DNA of 9,053 bases from Betaproteobacteria bacterium (GTDB taxonomy: Bacteria > Pseudomonadota > Gammaproteobacteria > Burkholderiales > Usitatibacteraceae), in the NCBI GenBank assembly GCA_012274175.1, contig JAAOZZ010000067.1, positions 1 to 9,053 of the forward strand, in the 5' to 3' direction. Below the pieces are notes generated by a model. It did no database searches, was not told where the DNA came from, and was given only the letters and a program-made list of their open reading frames with translations. Of this stretch, positions 1 through 6,835 are shown in pieces. Every line of letters begins with the position of its first letter. Position 1 is the stretch's first letter. The translations under genes and the position numbers were made by a program.

Positions 1-325
1 ACCCACCTCGGCCCTGATCGGCAAGGGACTGGGCGAATCCGTGGGGCTCATCACCGACGGGCGCTTTTCCGGCGGCACCTGGGGCATGGTGGTGGGCCAC
101 GTGGCCCCCGAGGCCTTCACGGGCGGCACCATCGCGCTCGTGCAGGAAGGCGACTCCATCACCATCGACGCGCGCCGGCTGCTGGTGCAATTGAACGTGC
201 CGGAGGCCGAGATCGCCAAGCGCCGAGCCGCGTGGAAGCAGCCCGCGCCGCGCTACACCACGGGCGTGCTCGGCAAGTACGCGAAGCTGGTGGGGACCGC
301 GAGCCTGGGGGCGGTCACCGACTGA
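1..325 (+). CDS. ilvD: Dihydroxy-acid dehydratase, C-terminal part (5' end outside window)
   Basis: Only the last 107 residues are visible; the frame is open from base 2 to the TGA at 323-325. IlvD is an iron-sulfur, Mg-dependent cytoplasmic dehydratase that converts 2,3-dihydroxy-3-methylvalerate and 2,3-dihydroxyisovalerate to the 2-oxo acids in isoleucine and valine synthesis. The fragment carries the C-terminal IlvD/Edd signature ([11 protein letters not shown]), followed by the typical GHVAPEA segment and the closing [10 protein letters not shown]...ASLGAVTD. The FSGGT form of the signature and the short GAVTD tail fit IlvD better than 6-phosphogluconate dehydratase (Edd). The Fe-S cysteines and most of the active site lie upstream, out of view. 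The next gene starts 28 bases downstream on the same strand, so cotranscription is possible. Confidence in the family is high; sugar-acid dehydratases of the same superfamily are the only real alternative. Confidence 0.95.
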   Translation, partial: PTSALIGKGLGESVGLITDGRFSGGTWGMVVGHVAPEAFTGGTIALVQEGDSITIDARRLLVQLNVPEAEIAKRRAAWKQPAPRYTTGVLGKYAKLVGTASLGAVTD

Positions 326-353
326 TCCCGATGAAGCGCCGGCGCGCGCCCTG

Positions 354-1238
354 ATGGCCATCCCCATCACCATCGACCACCTCGCCTCGAGGAACGCCTT
401 CGAGCTGGACCCGCCCGAGCATCTGTTCCACTACACCGACCTGGACGGCGTGAAGGGCATCCTGTCGTCCAAGTCGCTGTGGCTGTCGAAGTTCACCGCT
501 TCCAACGACATCTCCGAGATCACGCTCGCCATCTCCCACTTCCAGAGCTTCGTGTCCTCGCGGGTGAGCGCCCTCGCCGGCCCCGAGGGGAAATTCCTCG
601 ACGAGGCGGCCAACCAGTTGGACAGCTTCCGGCGCACCAACATCTGTGTCGCGAGCTTCTGCGAGCAGCCCGACCTGCTGTCCCAGTGGCGCTCCTACGG
701 CAACGACGGCCGCGGCATCGCGTTGGGGCTCCACACCGGGGCGCTGCTCGACCTGGCGCATCGCAACGGCCTCAGGCTCTGGCGCTGCGTGTACGACCAG
801 GCCCTGCACGTGCGCATCTCCAACGACCTGGTGACGATGCTGCTGGAATCGTTTCGCGCCGCGCGCCCCGCCACGGCCGCGGAGCGCCGGGAGCTGATCG
901 GCCACTTCAATTCCACCTTCCTGCTGGTGGCACCCGTGATCAAGGACCACCGCTTCGCCGAGGAACAGGAGTGGCGGCTCATCTCCGGGCCCGTGCCCTT
1001 CGAGCATCCGCGCATGATCGCGGTGTTCGCGGGCAACCACGCGTCGGTGAAGCTGAGCCTGCCGCTCGCGCGCGAGCCGCGGGAAGTCTCCAGCCTCATC
1101 TCCCGGGTGATCATCGGCCCCACGCCGATCGATCCCCACAACATCGCCGACGCGATCGCGGTGCTCGCCGCCCAGAACGGCTTTCGCATCACCGATATCG
1201 GCTTCTCGGGCATTCCCTACCGCAGGGCCGACCTCTAG
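354..1238 (+). CDS. DUF2971 family protein of unknown function
   Basis: A 294-residue soluble protein with no signal peptide or membrane segment. It shows the landmarks I associate with DUF2971: an N-terminal [14 protein letters not shown] (residues 24-37, His26, Tyr27), then SNDISE (50-55), a central [16 protein letters not shown] (101-116) followed by GRGIALGL, a VYD strand (146-148), and a late EEQEWRL (203-209). The family's biochemical function is not known to me. The spacing of an HYT near the N-terminus, a WxxY in the centre and an E-x-E-W-R late in the chain recalls ADP-ribosyltransferase-like folds such as DarT, but this is inference from pattern alone. The start at 354 is chosen because it is the first start in this frame after the ilvD stop and leaves about 20 residues before the family motif; no clear ribosome binding site precedes it. 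The stop TAG interlocks with the stop of the convergent reductase. Members of this family are scattered through bacterial accessory DNA, but base composition here is like the neighbours and there are no mobile genes nearby. Confidence 0.85.
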   Translation: MAIPITIDHLASRNAFELDPPEHLFHYTDLDGVKGILSSKSLWLSKFTASNDISEITLAISHFQSFVSSRVSALAGPEGKFLDEAANQLDSFRRTNICVASFCEQPDLLSQWRSYGNDGRGIALGLHTGALLDLAHRNGLRLWRCVYDQALHVRISNDLVTMLLESFRAARPATAAERRELIGHFNSTFLLVAPVIKDHRFAEEQEWRLISGPVPFEHPRMIAVFAGNHASVKLSLPLAREPREVSSLISRVIIGPTPIDPHNIADAIAVLAAQNGFRITDIGFSGIPYRRADL

Positions 1239-1243
1239 TCGGC
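1227..1243. terminator. Inverted repeat at convergent gene ends, possible bidirectional terminator
   Basis: A perfect 6-base GC-rich inverted repeat, GCCGAC then loop CTCTA then GTCGGC, spans the shared stop region of the DUF2971 gene and the minus-strand reductase gene. Because it is symmetrical it can form a hairpin in either transcript. There is no T-run on either side, so it is not a classical intrinsic terminator. The call rests on position and symmetry only. A 6-base stem is short and may be chance in DNA this GC-rich. Confidence 0.35.
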
Positions 1244-2206
1244 GAGCGGGGCCGTGATCCCGTCGATGCGCTGCATCACTTCGGCCGTGAGCCGGGGAAT
1301 CACCTCCGCGGCGGCGAGGTTCTCTTCCACCTGCGACACGCGCGAGGCCCCGGTTATCACCGTGGACACATGGGGATTGCGCGCGCACCACGCGATGGAA
1401 AGCTGTGCCAGCGTGCAGCCCAGGTCTTGCGCGACGGCCTCGAGCCTTCCCACCGCCTCGTTGCGCTTCTTGTCCGTGAGGCTTTCCACCAGGAACTGCA
1501 GGCGCGGGATGGCTCCGCGGCTATCGGGCGGCACGCCCCGGCGGTACTTGCCCGTGAGCAGGCCCGAGGCGAGCGGGCTCCACGTGGTGAGGCCCAGTCC
1601 CGGCTCGTCGTAGAGCGGCGCGTATTCCTTTTCCACGCGCGCGCGGTGGAAGAGGTTGTACTGCGGCTGCTCCGTCACGGGAGCGCGCAGGTGGTGCCGG
1701 TCGGCGGCCGCGCAGGCCGCCGCGACCTGCGCCGCGCTCCATTCCGAGGTGCCCCAGTAGAGCGCCTTTCCGCGCTCGATCATGTCGTGCATGGCCCACA
1801 CCGTCTCCTCGACCGGCGTCTCCGGGTCGGGGCGGTGGCAGAAGACCAGGTCCACGAAATCGAGGCGCAGGCGCTTGAGGGACGCGTCGATGCCGTTCAG
1901 CAGGTACTTGCGGTTGAGCGTGTTCTTCTCGTTGGGGCCGTCGGTGATGCCCCAGAAGAATTTCGTCGACACCACGTATTTCAATCGGGGCCAGGCGAGC
2001 TTGGCGAGGATCTCGCCCATGATCTCCTCGCTCTTGCCCGAGGCGTACACCTCGGCGTTGTCGAAGAAGTTCACGCCGCGGTCCCAGGCCGCGGCCATGC
2101 ACTCCCGCGCGGCCGCCACGTCGAGCTGGTTGCCGTACGTCACCCACGAGCCGAAGGAAAGCTCGCTCACCTTGAGGCCGCAGCGGCCCAGTCGTCGATA
2201 GTTCAT
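1235..2206 (-). CDS. Aldo/keto reductase, voltage-gated potassium channel beta-subunit-like family
   Basis: A 323-residue cytosolic NADPH-dependent oxidoreductase of the Kv-beta/YghZ-like branch. The chain starts with the family's typical [16 protein letters not shown] and has the full catalytic tetrad: Asp49 and Tyr54 in [11 protein letters not shown], Lys82 in VVSTKFFWG, and His124 in [16 protein letters not shown]. The cofactor-binding segments [12 protein letters not shown] and [17 protein letters not shown] are present near the C-terminus. The substrate cannot be told; relatives reduce aldehydes, ketones and methylglyoxal. The length is usual for the group. The frame continues upstream to a GTG at 2261-2263 (19 extra residues, preceded by GGAGGAAG), but those residues are not family-like, so I chose the ATG at 2204-2206 although it has no clear ribosome binding site. 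The gene diverges from the MFS transporter and ends in a stop interlocked with the DUF2971 gene. Confidence 0.95.
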   Translation of the reverse strand: MNYRRLGRCGLKVSELSFGSWVTYGNQLDVAAARECMAAAWDRGVNFFDNAEVYASGKSEEIMGEILAKLAWPRLKYVVSTKFFWGITDGPNEKNTLNRKYLLNGIDASLKRLRLDFVDLVFCHRPDPETPVEETVWAMHDMIERGKALYWGTSEWSAAQVAAACAAADRHHLRAPVTEQPQYNLFHRARVEKEYAPLYDEPGLGLTTWSPLASGLLTGKYRRGVPPDSRGAIPRLQFLVESLTDKKRNEAVGRLEAVAQDLGCTLAQLSIAWCARNPHVSTVITGASRVSQVEENLAAAEVIPRLTAEVMQRIDGITAPLAD

Positions 2207-2271
2207 CGGGAGGAAGGATTGGCGGAAAGATCGCGTAGCATACTGCGGGTCGCCCCGCTCCACCTTCCTCC
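2207..2271. promoter_or_regulatory. Divergent intergenic region, presumed promoters of reductase and MFS genes
   Basis: These 65 bases separate two divergently read genes, so promoters for both should lie in or near them. The least GC-rich part is 2235-2244 (GTAGCATACT), which offers weak -10-like hexamers: CATACT on the plus strand (2239-2244) and TATGCT on the minus strand (2242-2237), each matching four of six consensus bases. A TTGGCG at 2219-2224 resembles a -35 box but sits at an uncertain spacing. No repeat or operator could be recognised. If the upstream GTG is the real reductase start, only 8 bases would separate the two genes. Confidence 0.3.
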
Positions 2272-3465
2272 ATGCAAGATTCGCGCAGGAACGTCTTCCT
2301 CCTCGTCTGCTGCCAGGCGCTGCTGCTCACCAACGCGGTGACGCTCACCTCCATCGGCGCGCTCGCGGGCTATTCCCTCGCCGTGAACAAGGCCTTCGCC
2401 ACGCTGCCCGCCAGCGGCTACGTGATCGGCGGCTTCCTCGGCACCTATCCCGCCTCGATGTGGATGCGCCGCGTGGGCCGGCGCAACGGCTTCCTCACCG
2501 GCGGCACGTTCGGCCTTCTCGGCGCGATCCTCGCCTCCGCCGCGATGTTCTCCGGCAGCCTGGCGATGCTGTGCCTGGGCACGATGCTGCTCGGGGTGAA
2601 CAACGCGTTCGGGCAGTACTACCGCTTCGCCGCCGCCGACGTGGCCGGCGCCGCCAACGCCGACTTCAAGGCCCGCGCGATCTCCTACGTGCTCGCCGGC
2701 GGACTCGTGGGCGGCATCGTGGGTCCCGAGGTGAGCAAGTACACCCGCGGGCTCGTGGCGCCGACCTTCGCCGCCTCGTACGCCTCGCTCTTCGCCTTCG
2801 GGTTGGTGGCGATGGCGATCGCCTCGCGGCTTCGCATCCCGGCCGCCCAGGACAGCGTCTCCGAAGGCACCGCCCGGCCGCTGCGCGACATCGTCTCCCA
2901 GCCCGTGTTCGTGGTCGCGGTGACGGCCGGGGCGATGGGATACGGCGTGATGAACCTGCTCATGACGGCGACCCCGCTCGCCATGGGATTCTGCGGGCTT
3001 CCCTATTCGGCCTCGGCGACGGTGATCGCCTCCCACGTGATCGCCATGTTCGCGCCTTCGTTCGTGACCGGCGACCTCATCCGCCGCTTCGGCGTGCTGC
3101 ACGTGATGCTGGTGGGCGTGATCGCGATGTTCGCCTGCGCGGCGGTGGCACTCTCGGGCCAGCTCTTCGTGCATTTCTGGTGGGCGCTCGTGCTGCTGGG
3201 GGTGGGGTGGAACTTCATGTACATCGGCGGCACGACGCTCATCGCCGGGGCGTTCGGGCCCGCGGACAAGGCGAAGGCCCAGGGCGTCAACGAGGTCACC
3301 GTGTTCGCGGTGCTGGCGGTGTCGTCGTTTTCCTCGGGCGTGCTCGTGAATACCCAGGGCTGGCGCACGCTCGTCTTCGTCTCGCTGCCGCTGCTCCTGG
3401 TCGCGCTCGCCGCGATCCTGTGGCTGCGGCTGGGATTTGGCCGTCCGAAAACGGCGAGCGCGTAA
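2272..3465 (+). CDS. MFS transporter
   Basis: A 397-residue integral membrane protein, almost wholly hydrophobic, with about 12 predicted membrane helices in two halves; this is the usual size of a major facilitator. A degenerate motif A lies between helices 2 and 3 ([16 protein letters not shown]), with the GRR core but without the usual Asp. The equivalent loop in the second half reads [17 protein letters not shown]. Segments such as [37 protein letters not shown] and [19 protein letters not shown] mark a branch common in proteobacteria and usually annotated only as MFS. The substrate cannot be inferred. The ATG at 2272 has no purine-rich ribosome binding site (CACCTTCCTCC precedes it), but the N-terminus [18 protein letters not shown] runs straight into helix 1 as expected. 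It diverges from the reductase and lies 24 bases before the Ada/AlkA gene, whose promoter-like element falls just after its stop. Confidence 0.9.
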   Translation: MQDSRRNVFLLVCCQALLLTNAVTLTSIGALAGYSLAVNKAFATLPASGYVIGGFLGTYPASMWMRRVGRRNGFLTGGTFGLLGAILASAAMFSGSLAMLCLGTMLLGVNNAFGQYYRFAAADVAGAANADFKARAISYVLAGGLVGGIVGPEVSKYTRGLVAPTFAASYASLFAFGLVAMAIASRLRIPAAQDSVSEGTARPLRDIVSQPVFVVAVTAGAMGYGVMNLLMTATPLAMGFCGLPYSASATVIASHVIAMFAPSFVTGDLIRRFGVLHVMLVGVIAMFACAAVALSGQLFVHFWWALVLLGVGWNFMYIGGTTLIAGAFGPADKAKAQGVNEVTVFAVLAVSSFSSGVLVNTQGWRTLVFVSLPLLLVALAAILWLRLGFGRPKTASA

Positions 3466-3477
3466 TCCCGGCGCGCG

Positions 3478-3483
3478 GATAAT
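3478..3483 (+). promoter_or_regulatory. Sigma70-like -10 element placed for a leaderless Ada/AlkA mRNA
   Basis: GATAAT matches TATAAT at five of six positions and stands out in a very GC-rich surround. It lies at -12 to -7 if transcription starts at base 3490, the A of the Ada/AlkA ATG, so the mRNA would have little or no leader; in agreement, no good ribosome binding site precedes the ATG. No -35 hexamer is seen around 3455-3460, where one would be expected. That is compatible with a promoter needing an activator such as the Ada-type protein encoded here. The stretch GAAAACGGCGAGCGCG just upstream is only loosely like the E. coli Ada boxes. Confidence 0.4.
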
Positions 3484-3489
3484 GGCGGC

Positions 3490-4929
3490 ATGCTTCTCGA
3501 TGCCGACCAATGCTACCGCGCGCTTCGCACCCACGACTCGCGCTTCGACGGGCGCTTCTTCGTGGGGGTGGCCACCACGCGCATCTATTGCCGCCCGGTG
3601 TGCACCGCCCGCACGCCGCACCGCGTCAATTGCCGCTTCTTTCCCAGCGCCGCGGCCGCCGAGGCCCAGGGCTTCCGCCCCTGCCTGCGCTGCCGCCCGG
3701 AGCTGGCCCCCGGTCACTCGACGGTAGACGCCAACCGCCGTCTCGCGCAATCGGCCGCGGGACTGATCGACGACGGCCGCCTCGGCGAGGCGCGCCTGCC
3801 CGAGCTCGCCCTCACCCTCGGCGTGACTGACCGCCACCTGCGCCGGGTCTTCCAGGAAGAGTTCGGCGTGGCTCCCGTGGAGTACGCCCAGACCCAGCGC
3901 CTGCTGCTCGCCAAGAGGCTCCTCACGGACACGGAATTGCCGGTGCTCGAGGTGGCGCTCGCGAGCGGCTTCGCGAGCCTGCGCCGCTTCAACCATCTCT
4001 TTCGCACCCGCTACCGCATGACGCCCGGCGAGCTGCGCCGCTCGTCAGGCGCGCCGTCCGCGGGCGAGCGCCTCGCCTTCGACCTCGCCTATCGCCCGCC
4101 CTACGACTGGATCGCGATGCGCGACTTCCTCGCCCGGCGCGCGATCGCGGGCGTCGAAGCGGTGGAAGGCAACCGCTACCTGCGCACGCTTCGGGTCGAG
4201 CACCGGGGGCGCGTGCTGACGGGCGACGTATGTGTGTCTCCTTCCGCGCGCCGTGCCGCCCTGCGCGTGACCGTGAGCCCGTCGCTTGCCGGCGCACTTC
4301 CGCTCGTGCTCTCCCGCATGAAGCACCTGCTCGACCTGGCGTGCCGGCCCGACGAGATCGCCGCGGCCCTGGGGCAGCTCGCCGAGCGCCATCCCGGGCT
4401 GCGCCTGCCGGGCGCCGTGGACGGATTCGAAGTCGCGGTGCGTGCGATCCTGGGCCAGCAGGTCACCGTGAGCGCGGCCGCGACCATCGCGGGACGATTC
4501 GCGGCGAAGTTCGGCACGCCCATCGCGACACCGTTCGAAGCACTGCACCATGTCTTCCCGACGCCCGCCGCGGTGGCCACGCTGGAGCCCGCCGAAATCG
4601 CAGCCCAGGGCATCATCGCGTCGCGCGCACGGGCCATCGTCGCCCTCGCGCGGGCGCTCGGCGAGGGACGTCTCGTCCTCGATCCAAGCGCGCCCGTGGA
4701 GGAGACGCTCGCCGCACTCGAGTCCCTGCCCGGCGTGGGCCCGTGGACCGCGCAATACGTGGCGATGCGCGCCCTCGCCTGGCCCGACGCCTTTCCCCAT
4801 CCCGACGTCGCGGTATTGAAGGCGATGGGAACGAGCGGGCGGCAAGCCCTGGCGCTCGCCGAAGCCTGGCGGCCGTGGCGGTCCTACGCCGTGCTGCACC
4901 TGTGGAAATCCCTGGAGAAGAAACCATGA
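3490..4929 (+). CDS. Ada N-terminal/AraC regulator fused to AlkA-type 3-methyladenine DNA glycosylase
   Basis: A 479-residue cytoplasmic fusion protein. Residues 1-75 are the Ada metal-binding domain: Cys34, Cys38, Cys65 and Cys68 have exactly the E. coli Ada spacing (C-x3-C-x26-C-x2-C). Cys34 is the equivalent of the residue that takes methyl groups from backbone phosphotriesters and switches Ada into an activator. Residues about 80-182 are an AraC-type helix-turn-helix pair (LALTLGVTDRHLRRVFQEEFG; VALASGFASLRRFNHLFR). From about 195 comes the AlkA N-terminal domain (FDLAYRPPYDW), then the helix-hairpin-helix glycosylase domain with ILGQQVTVSAA, the hairpin LPGVGPWTAQY (413-423), catalytic Asp439 in FPHPDVAVLK, and the C-terminal WRPWRSYAVLHLW. 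The glycosylase should remove 3-methyladenine and related alkylated bases. All key residues are intact. The stop overlaps the ogt start (ATGA). Such fusions are often annotated simply as AlkA or as Ada. Self-regulation by the Ada part is expected from the family but not shown here. Confidence 0.95.
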   Translation: MLLDADQCYRALRTHDSRFDGRFFVGVATTRIYCRPVCTARTPHRVNCRFFPSAAAAEAQGFRPCLRCRPELAPGHSTVDANRRLAQSAAGLIDDGRLGEARLPELALTLGVTDRHLRRVFQEEFGVAPVEYAQTQRLLLAKRLLTDTELPVLEVALASGFASLRRFNHLFRTRYRMTPGELRRSSGAPSAGERLAFDLAYRPPYDWIAMRDFLARRAIAGVEAVEGNRYLRTLRVEHRGRVLTGDVCVSPSARRAALRVTVSPSLAGALPLVLSRMKHLLDLACRPDEIAAALGQLAERHPGLRLPGAVDGFEVAVRAILGQQVTVSAAATIAGRFAAKFGTPIATPFEALHHVFPTPAAVATLEPAEIAAQGIIASRARAIVALARALGEGRLVLDPSAPVEETLAALESLPGVGPWTAQYVAMRALAWPDAFPHPDVAVLKAMGTSGRQALALAEAWRPWRSYAVLHLWKSLEKKP

Positions 4930-5426
4930 ATACGACCTGCTTCCTGCGCTTCGCGACACCCCTGGGCCCGATGTACGCCACTTCCGACGGCCGCGCGATC
5001 ACCGGCATCTACTTCGAAGGCGGCCGACACGCGCCGGCCGTGCAATCCGACTGGATCGAGGAGCGGACCTCCCCCGTGCTCGCCGAATGCGCGCGCCAGG
5101 TGCGCGACTACTGCGCCGGGCGGCGGCGCGCCTTCGCGCTGGCACTCGCACCCCACGGCACCGATTTCCAGCGCCGCGTCTGGGACGAGATCGCGCGCAT
5201 TCCCTACGGCGCCACCCTGAGCTACGGTGAGCTCGCGGCGCGCGCGGGCGCCCCGGGCTCGGCGCGGGCCGCGGGTGCGGCCACGGGCCGCAACCCACTC
5301 TCGATCGTGGTGCCATGCCATCGCGTGGTGGGAAGCGGCGGCGAGCTCACGGGCTACGCCGGGGGCGTGGATCGCAAGCGCGACCTGCTGGCCCTCGAAG
5401 TCGCCCGGCAAGCCGTGCTCGCGTGA
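4926..5426 (+). CDS. ogt: Methylated-DNA--protein-cysteine methyltransferase
   Basis: A 166-residue suicide repair protein that moves the alkyl group from O6-methylguanine or O4-methylthymine in DNA onto its own cysteine. The active site is VPCHRV with acceptor Cys131. The DNA-binding helix with its Arg finger (SARAAGAATGRNPLSIV) precedes it, and the Ogt-type ELTGYAGGVDRKRDLLALE follows. The helix-turn-helix part FQRRVWDEIARIPYGATLSYGELA is complete. The length is that of stand-alone Ogt/MGMT proteins. The ATG at 4926 overlaps the glycosylase stop by four bases (ATGA), with GGAGAAG some 9 bases upstream as ribosome binding site; an in-frame extension upstream overlaps the glycosylase gene and is rejected. 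Its 3' end overlaps the EamA start (GTGA). Supplied next to the Ada-AlkA fusion, it replaces the C-terminal domain that E. coli Ada has in the same chain. Confidence 0.96.
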   Translation: MNTTCFLRFATPLGPMYATSDGRAITGIYFEGGRHAPAVQSDWIEERTSPVLAECARQVRDYCAGRRRAFALALAPHGTDFQRRVWDEIARIPYGATLSYGELAARAGAPGSARAAGAATGRNPLSIVVPCHRVVGSGGELTGYAGGVDRKRDLLALEVARQAVLA

Positions 5427-6304
5427 GGCCCGCCGACCTCGCGCGCCTGGTGGCGCTCGCCGCCGTGTGGGGCGCGTCGTACCTCTTCATGCGCTACGCC
5501 GTGGCGTACATGGGCCCGGTGCTGCTGATCGAGCTGCGGGTGGCCGTGGCGGGGTTGGCGCTCCTCGCGTTCGTCGCGGCCACGGGCGGAACCGTGGGCT
5601 GGAGGCGGCACTGGAAAGCGTACCTCTTCGTGGGAAGCGTGGGATTGGCGCTGCCCTTCGTGCTCATCGCCCGCGCCCTCACGGCGATCGACGCATCGAC
5701 CGCGGCGATCCTGAACGCGCTCTCCCCGCTCTTCGCCTCCCTCGTGGCTGCGGTGTGGATCCGCGATCCGGTGACCCCCGCCAAGGCCGCGGGCATCGCG
5801 CTCTGCCTCGCGGGCACCGCGGTGCTCGTGGGCTGGACGCCCGCGCCCATGAGCGCCGAGCAGCTCCTCGCCGCGTCGTTCTCGGTCATCGCCACCGCGC
5901 TCTACGGATTCACCATCGTGTTCACGAAGGTGCACCTGCGCGAGGCGAGCCCACTGGGCACGGCCGCGGGCACGCTGCTCATGGCGGCGCTCAGCCTCGT
6001 TCCGTTCACGCCGGTCAACCACGATTTCTCGACGATTCCCCTCCTCGCGTGGATGGCGATGCTCGGGCTCGCGGTGTTCTCCACCGCCTTCGCCTTCATC
6101 CTCTACTACCGCCTCATCGCCGACGTGGGGCCGGTGAAGGCGATCACGGTGACGCTGCTGGTGCCCGTGTTCGGCATGTTCTGGGGCGTGGCCTTCCTCG
6201 GCGAGCCGATCACCGCGGGGCGCATCGCGGGGTGTGCGATCATCCTGTCCGGGTGCTCGCTCATCCTCGGCGTGTTTCGGCCGGCGGTGCGCGCCGCACC
6301 CTGA
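5423..6304 (+). CDS. EamA/DMT-family transporter
   Basis: A 293-residue membrane protein with about ten hydrophobic helices and two EamA repeats, the normal layout of drug/metabolite transporters of the RhaT/YdcZ-like superfamily. Repeat 1 begins with LVALAAVWGASYLFMRYA and ends with ALTAIDASTAAILNALSPLF...IRDPVTPAKAAGIALCLAG. Repeat 2 ends with PVFGMFWGVAFLGEPITAGRIAGCAIILSG. The usual Glu of the LxE motif is Asp in repeat 1 and Glu in repeat 2. The substrate is unknown; relatives export amino acids, metabolites or toxic compounds. I chose the GTG at 5423, which overlaps the ogt stop (GTGA) and puts helix 1 about seven residues from the N-terminus. An ATG at 5315 would add 36 Arg-rich residues that merely read ogt in another frame. 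No clear ribosome binding site is seen, so translational coupling to ogt is likely. Confidence 0.92.
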   Translation: MRPADLARLVALAAVWGASYLFMRYAVAYMGPVLLIELRVAVAGLALLAFVAATGGTVGWRRHWKAYLFVGSVGLALPFVLIARALTAIDASTAAILNALSPLFASLVAAVWIRDPVTPAKAAGIALCLAGTAVLVGWTPAPMSAEQLLAASFSVIATALYGFTIVFTKVHLREASPLGTAAGTLLMAALSLVPFTPVNHDFSTIPLLAWMAMLGLAVFSTAFAFILYYRLIADVGPVKAITVTLLVPVFGMFWGVAFLGEPITAGRIAGCAIILSGCSLILGVFRPAVRAAP

Positions 6305-6324
6305 CCGACCGGCCGAGGCCACCG

Positions 6325-6798
6325 ATGAGCGAAGAGCACCGTTTCGAAACCACCCTCGTATATCCCGCGGACCCGGCGCAGAAGCTGCCGCCCGATCCCG
6401 ATTTCTCCCGCGACAACCGGCTGCGCGCGGCGGGACACCCGGAGATGCCGGGCGCGCTGCCCCCGTCCCTGGGGGGCCACGACCGCGGCTATAGCCCCGA
6501 GGACCTGATGATCCTGTCGCTCTCGGAGTGCCACCTGCTCACCTACCTCGTCCTCGCGCAGAAGTCGCGCATCGCGGTCAGGCGCTACGAGGACCGCGCC
6601 ACGGGCCGGCTGGGCAAGGGTGCGTCGGGGATGACCCAGCTGGTCGAGGTCGTGCTGCACCCGAAGGTCACCGTCGGGCGCGGCACGGACCTGGCCGCCG
6701 CCCAGGCGCTGCACGAGCGCGCCCATCGCCATTGCTTCATGGCCAACTCCGTGAACTTTCCCGTCCTCCACGAGCCCGAGATCGTCGAGGAAACCTGA
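6325..6798 (+). CDS. OsmC family protein
   Basis: A 157-residue soluble protein of the OsmC/Ohr superfamily, whose characterised members are dimeric thiol peroxidases that reduce organic hydroperoxides. Both active-site cysteines are present: Cys69 in [18 protein letters not shown], at the start of the central helix, and Cys137 in [14 protein letters not shown]. The segment [16 protein letters not shown] is the family's helix entry. It is not a close match to classical OsmC or Ohr as I know them and fits the broad 'OsmC family' group, so the substrate is open. The ATG at 6325 lies 20 bases after the EamA stop; GGCCGAGG upstream is at most a weak ribosome binding site. The next gene follows after 37 bases. 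Confidence 0.92.
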   Translation: MSEEHRFETTLVYPADPAQKLPPDPDFSRDNRLRAAGHPEMPGALPPSLGGHDRGYSPEDLMILSLSECHLLTYLVLAQKSRIAVRRYEDRATGRLGKGASGMTQLVEVVLHPKVTVGRGTDLAAAQALHERAHRHCFMANSVNFPVLHEPEIVEET

Positions 6799-6810
6799 GC
6801 TTCACCGGGA

Positions 6811-6825
6811 GGCGAGCGCTTCGCC
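6811..6825 (+). other. Small hairpin between OsmC and DUF255 genes
   Basis: A perfect 5-base inverted repeat, GGCGA then GCGCT then TCGCC, lies in the 37-base gap, ending 10 bases before the DUF255 ATG. It overlaps a purine-rich GGGAGG (6807-6812) that is itself too far (23 bases) from the ATG to be a normal ribosome binding site. There is no T-run. It could be a weak attenuator or a chance repeat. Confidence 0.18.
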
Positions 6826-6835
6826 CACGTACTTC

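Noticed and set aside
479..2341. 620-codon plus-strand frame across the DUF2971 gene and the reductase
   Set aside because: It spans a convergent junction, is Arg/Ala/His-rich and matches nothing; both real genes in the area are strongly supported.
3440..3455. Inverted repeat GCCGT-CCGAAA-ACGGC near the end of the MFS gene as a terminator
   Set aside because: It lies inside the coding sequence, the stem is only five bases and no T-run follows, so I do not call it.
3448..3463. Possible Ada box before the Ada/AlkA gene
   Set aside because: The resemblance to the E. coli boxes is loose, and the recognition sequence of this protein is unknown. It is mentioned only as context for the -10 element.
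2203..3996. 597-codon open frame on the minus strand opposite the MFS and Ada/AlkA genes
   Set aside because: It is rich in Arg, His, Gly, Glu and Ala with no family motif, and crosses two clear plus-strand genes. It is the usual shadow of strong GC bias at third codon positions.
5315..5422. Upstream extension of the EamA protein from an ATG at 5315
   Set aside because: The added 36 residues are Arg-rich and read the ogt 3' end in another frame. The GTG at 5423 gives the usual short tail before helix 1.
5354..6322. 322-codon minus-strand frame opposite the EamA gene
   Set aside because: Highly charged shadow composition (Arg, Glu, His), with no domain; EamA repeats on the other strand explain the region.
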